From contig JBDSYA010000319.1 in NCBI GenBank assembly GCA_039925865.1, forward strand, positions 1-8,143: DNA of 8,143 nt, written 5' to 3'. The notes beneath the pieces are model-generated. The model was not told where the DNA came from and searched no databases. It saw nothing but the letters and a program-made list of their open reading frames with translations. Within the stretch, counting starts at the first letter, position 1. The number at the start of each line of letters is the position of its first letter. Of the stretch, positions 7,501-8,143 are shown in pieces. This DNA is from JBDSYA01 sp039925865 (lineage in GTDB: Bacteria; Bacteroidota; Ignavibacteria; Tepidaquicellales; Tepidaquicellaceae). The position numbers were made by a program, and so were the translations under genes.

Positions 7501-7779
7501 GTTATAAACTACTACAGGTATGCGATTGCTAATATTATAATCAATATTTTCAGACATATTATTTAAAGCCTTTTCAATTTCGTGGGCAGTAAATTCAGCA
7601 AGTTTTTCTCCTCCGTCGCTGAAATAAATGTCGAAATGTTTTGTCTGAAGATATTTCCAGTGGAATTCCTTGTATTGTACTTTATTTTGTCCGAACTGTG
7701 CGAATAAAGTAGAATTTAAGAGGGTTAAATTGAAAAGCAAAAGTAGAAGGAATAAAATCAAAACTTTTGTGTGCTTCAT
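4528..7779 (-). CDS. Secreted HExxH metallopeptidase / TolB-like beta-propeller / Omp85-type barrel fusion
   Basis: This is a 1083-residue outer-membrane protein. Residues 1-27 are a signal peptide (MKHTK, then a Leu/Phe-rich core ending LFA before Gln28). About residues 40-275 form a peptidase MA-like domain with the zinc motif HELLH at 140-144 and a downstream WFSEGMAE (171-178) that should supply the third ligand. Residues about 300-580 hold six TolB/PD40-type blades (SPDGDKFAF, SPDGRKLAI, GPVGNKIAF, SADGKNIFF, SSDGQKILY, SKDGKKLLF). A Ser/Asp/Asn-rich linker (about 638-690) leads to a barrel of some 360 residues. Its LRGF (966-969) followed by LNLEMRFPLF matches the Omp85 loop-6 motif and final strands, and it ends in aromatic Phe. 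An in-frame TTG at 7858-7860 could add 27 residues, but ATG 7777-7779 places the signal peptide at the terminus. No POTRA domain is seen. The substrate is unknown; surface or periplasmic proteolysis coupled to export or assembly is a guess. Confidence 0.88.
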   Translation of the reverse strand: MKHTKVLILFLLLLLFNLTLLNSTLFAQFGQNKVQYKEFHWKYLQTKHFDIYFSDGGEKLAEFTAHEIEKALNNMSENIDYNISNRIPVVVYNSHIDFQQNNVVDEFLPEGVGGVTELFKNRIVIPFEGDYEKFRHVIHHELLHGFMNDMFYGGSIQNIISKNITLSFPIWFSEGMAEVQSLYGLDKATDMFMRDATINNYVPPLEYISGYFSYRGGQSFFAFLADTYGEDKLGILMNNIKTFGDVDQGFKETFKLDLEKLNEKWQSYLKKMYWPDLKIREDVKDFAKQLTNHEKDGGFYNIAPAISPDGDKFAFMSNKDDLFDVYIAKTKNGQIIKKVIEGNNNTDFEELHILTPGLSWSPDGRKLAISVKSGDRDAIYLIDINTEDRVEIPVKFDAVYYVSWGPVGNKIAFIGAKEDRSNLYLYDVNSKKLEALTDDLFSDANPTWSADGKNIFFTSDRGNYTDKNSIPKDLKMWKYDYSNTDYYSIDINTKEMNRLSETKDATESYAQMSSDGQKILYISDKNGISNIYVREIDSAGVRVDRPITNALNPIDQLSLSKDGKKLLFVSLNKGGFDIFSIDNPFERNLGLKELELTEYQKKSLDFANKFGWEHNKEFDTLNIVKKDTVFFLDSNGVLGNNSEEKIVDSTSQSINESDTTVAQNNSDSSKHYGDDVKISFDSPKTLKDIKSDTSYYDNLNFKIADNVNPDGSFRIKNYKIKFSPDIVYGNANYTSFYGLQGVAQVALSDMLGNHRIYIQTSMVIDLKNSDYAVAYYYLPKRIDYGFALFHTARFITYGNNVIDYLYRYRTLGGNVSVSYPISRFKRVEGNVSVEHVSRENLDLSIDPVSRKTLMIPSFSFVHDNTVFGYTAPVSGTRYNLTLLGSPKLGSGGIGFGSVLGDIRNYIKLGNDYTFVTRLSGGVSMGPNPQRFFIGGTDNWINREYHNNNLPISNIEEFAFSSPGLPLRGFNYDRLSGSKYSILNLEMRFPLFKYLIFGALPLGFANIEGVTFIDAGTAWSKNDALKLFSRGTDGKVRTNDLLLGTGFGARANVFGFPFKFDVAWSYDLDKFSKPKYYISLGYNF

Positions 7780-7810
7780 ATGTCTGTGTAAATTTAGGTT
7801 TTGGGTTGTG

Positions 7811-7839
7811 AAGTAGTTTAATTTAGTCAACAATGTCAA
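7811..7839 (-). promoter_or_regulatory. Weak candidate promoter of the protease/propeller/barrel gene
   Basis: On the - strand a perfect TTGACA (7834-7839) is followed by 17 bases and CTACTT, a poor -10. A start near 7804 would leave a leader of about 25 bases before the ATG at 7779 and would rule out the upstream TTG start. The -35 is convincing, the -10 is not. Confidence 0.25.
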
Positions 7840-7881
7840 GTATAATTTCGTTCTATTCAAGGGGATTTAAATTCATAATGA

Positions 7882-7900
7882 CCAAAAAAGTCCAAAAAAG
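7882..7900. repeat. Short tandem CCAAAAAAG-T-CCAAAAAAG
   Basis: Two identical 9-base units lie one base apart, about 100 bases upstream of the barrel-gene ATG. On the - strand each reads CTTTTTTGG and contains a TTTG, the -33 element of Bacteroidota promoters, but no matching -7 element (TAnnTTTG) is found at the right distance. It may be chance in A-rich DNA. Confidence 0.3.
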
Positions 7901-7934
7901 ATGTGCAAATTTAAATTTTAAAAAATTATAAAAA

Positions 7935-7968
7935 TGCCGGAGAGTTTGCATAAAAAAAAGACCCGGCA
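7935..7968 (-). terminator. Second, overlapping terminator-like hairpin (alternative fold)
   Basis: On the - strand TGCCGG (7963-7968) can pair with CCGGCA (7935-7940) over a 22-base loop, followed by TTTTTATAATTTTTT. The pairing uses bases 7963-7968, of which 7963-7964 also belong to the stem of the neighbouring hairpin, so the two folds exclude each other. It could be a back-up terminator or a switchable pair. Confidence 0.4.
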
Positions 7969-7989
7969 GTAATAAACTACAGGGTCTTT
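7957..7989 (-). terminator. Intrinsic terminator for the - strand gene entering from the right edge
   Basis: On the - strand AAAGACCC and GGGTCTTT pair over 8 bp and the stem runs into a T-tract of eight to nine bases. The 17-base loop can form a small inner helix (GTAG/TTAC). On the + strand the hairpin has only three T behind it, so it works mainly leftward. It lies about 58 bases after the stop codon of the partial gene at the right edge and insulates the barrel gene from it. Confidence 0.78.
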
Positions 7990-8027
7990 GAATTAAAATT
8001 ATATTTTAATCTAAAACTATTTACTAT

Positions 8028-8043
8028 TAGGACATTTGTCCTA
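8028..8043. repeat. Palindrome TAGGACA-TT-TGTCCTA
   Basis: This is a perfect 16-base dyad with 7-base arms, starting 3 bases after the stop codon of the partial - strand gene. Read as RNA it makes a 6-bp stem with a 4-base loop but has no U-tract. Read as DNA it is GGAC-N4-GTCC, which resembles the layout of a Gram-positive-type LexA box (GAAC-N4-GTTC) but differs in each half site. Its role is undecided. Confidence 0.45.
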
Positions 8044-8046
8044 TGG

Positions 8047-8143
8047 TTATTTTTTCTTATTTTTTTGTGGATTAAAGTTTTTATACAATTTAATATATTC
8101 TCTTACGACTTTCAAACTCCTCCCTGTTATTCCCATAATCGCT
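8047..8143 (-). CDS. C-terminal end of an unrecognised protein (5' part outside window)
   Basis: A - strand frame is open from the window edge for 31 codons and ends at TAA (8047-8049). The visible residues include GITGRSLKVVREYIKLYKNF, an amphipathic helix-like stretch, and a very basic tail PQKNKKK. I do not recognise the family; an end helix of a DNA-binding or membrane-associated enzyme is possible. Support is indirect: the palindrome and tandem terminators follow directly downstream in the same direction. A second - strand frame is also open at the edge and ends at 8090, so the choice of frame is not certain. Confidence 0.42.
   Translation of the reverse strand, partial: AIMGITGRSLKVVREYIKLYKNFNPQKNKKK

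Noticed and set aside
7780..7860. 27-codon N-terminal extension of the barrel gene starting at TTG 7858-7860
   Set aside because: It would bury the signal peptide behind a basic, non-secretory leader and runs through a TTGACA that looks like a -35; the ATG at 7777-7779 gives a standard secreted N-terminus.

Overview
The window reads as AT-rich chromosomal DNA of a diderm bacterium of the Bacteroidota/Chlorobiota/Ignavibacteriota (FCB) type, and I would place it nearest Ignavibacteriota. This is inference. It rests on the order rpsF-ssb-rplI, the mostly absent Shine-Dalgarno sequences, a TTG start, a CCA end encoded in the tRNA gene, MerC-domain and DUF4126 proteins, and a large protease/beta-propeller/Omp85 outer-membrane protein. 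No mobile element, CRISPR array or phage gene is visible.

Left part (1-1884): the 3' end of an aldehyde dehydrogenase gene on the + strand meets, tail to tail with 8 bases between the stop codons, a two-gene operon on the - strand. That operon encodes a MerC-domain membrane protein, then a YkgJ-type CxxCxxCC protein. In front of it, overlapping a plausible -10 element, is a perfect dyad of form TTGCAA-N5-TTGCAA, which looks like the operator of a Fur-family metal regulator. The operon is best read as a small metal-handling unit of unknown metal.

Middle (1885-4510): a DUF4126 membrane protein, a tRNA-Leu(GAG) gene, then a translation/replication cluster of ribosomal protein bS6 (rpsF), single-stranded DNA-binding protein (ssb) and ribosomal protein bL9 (rplI). 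The usual rpsR (bS18) gene is missing from this cluster; a 12-bp hairpin with a U-tract lies between ssb and rplI instead. rpsF starts at TTG without a Shine-Dalgarno sequence, while ssb has a perfect GGAGG. The SSB lacks the usual acidic tip ending in Phe.

Right part (4511-8143): a strong bidirectional terminator separates rplI from a convergent - strand gene of 1083 codons. Its product has a signal peptide, an HExxH metallopeptidase domain, about six TolB-like (PD40) blades, a Ser/Asp/Asn-rich linker and a C-terminal Omp85-type barrel with an LRGF motif. Upstream of it are overlapping, mutually exclusive terminator hairpins and a short palindrome, which follow the 3' end of an unrecognised - strand gene that runs off the window.

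The points most worth following are the tripartite protease-propeller-barrel protein, the metal-type operator with its MerC/YkgJ pair, and the rpsR-less ribosomal cluster with an internal terminator.
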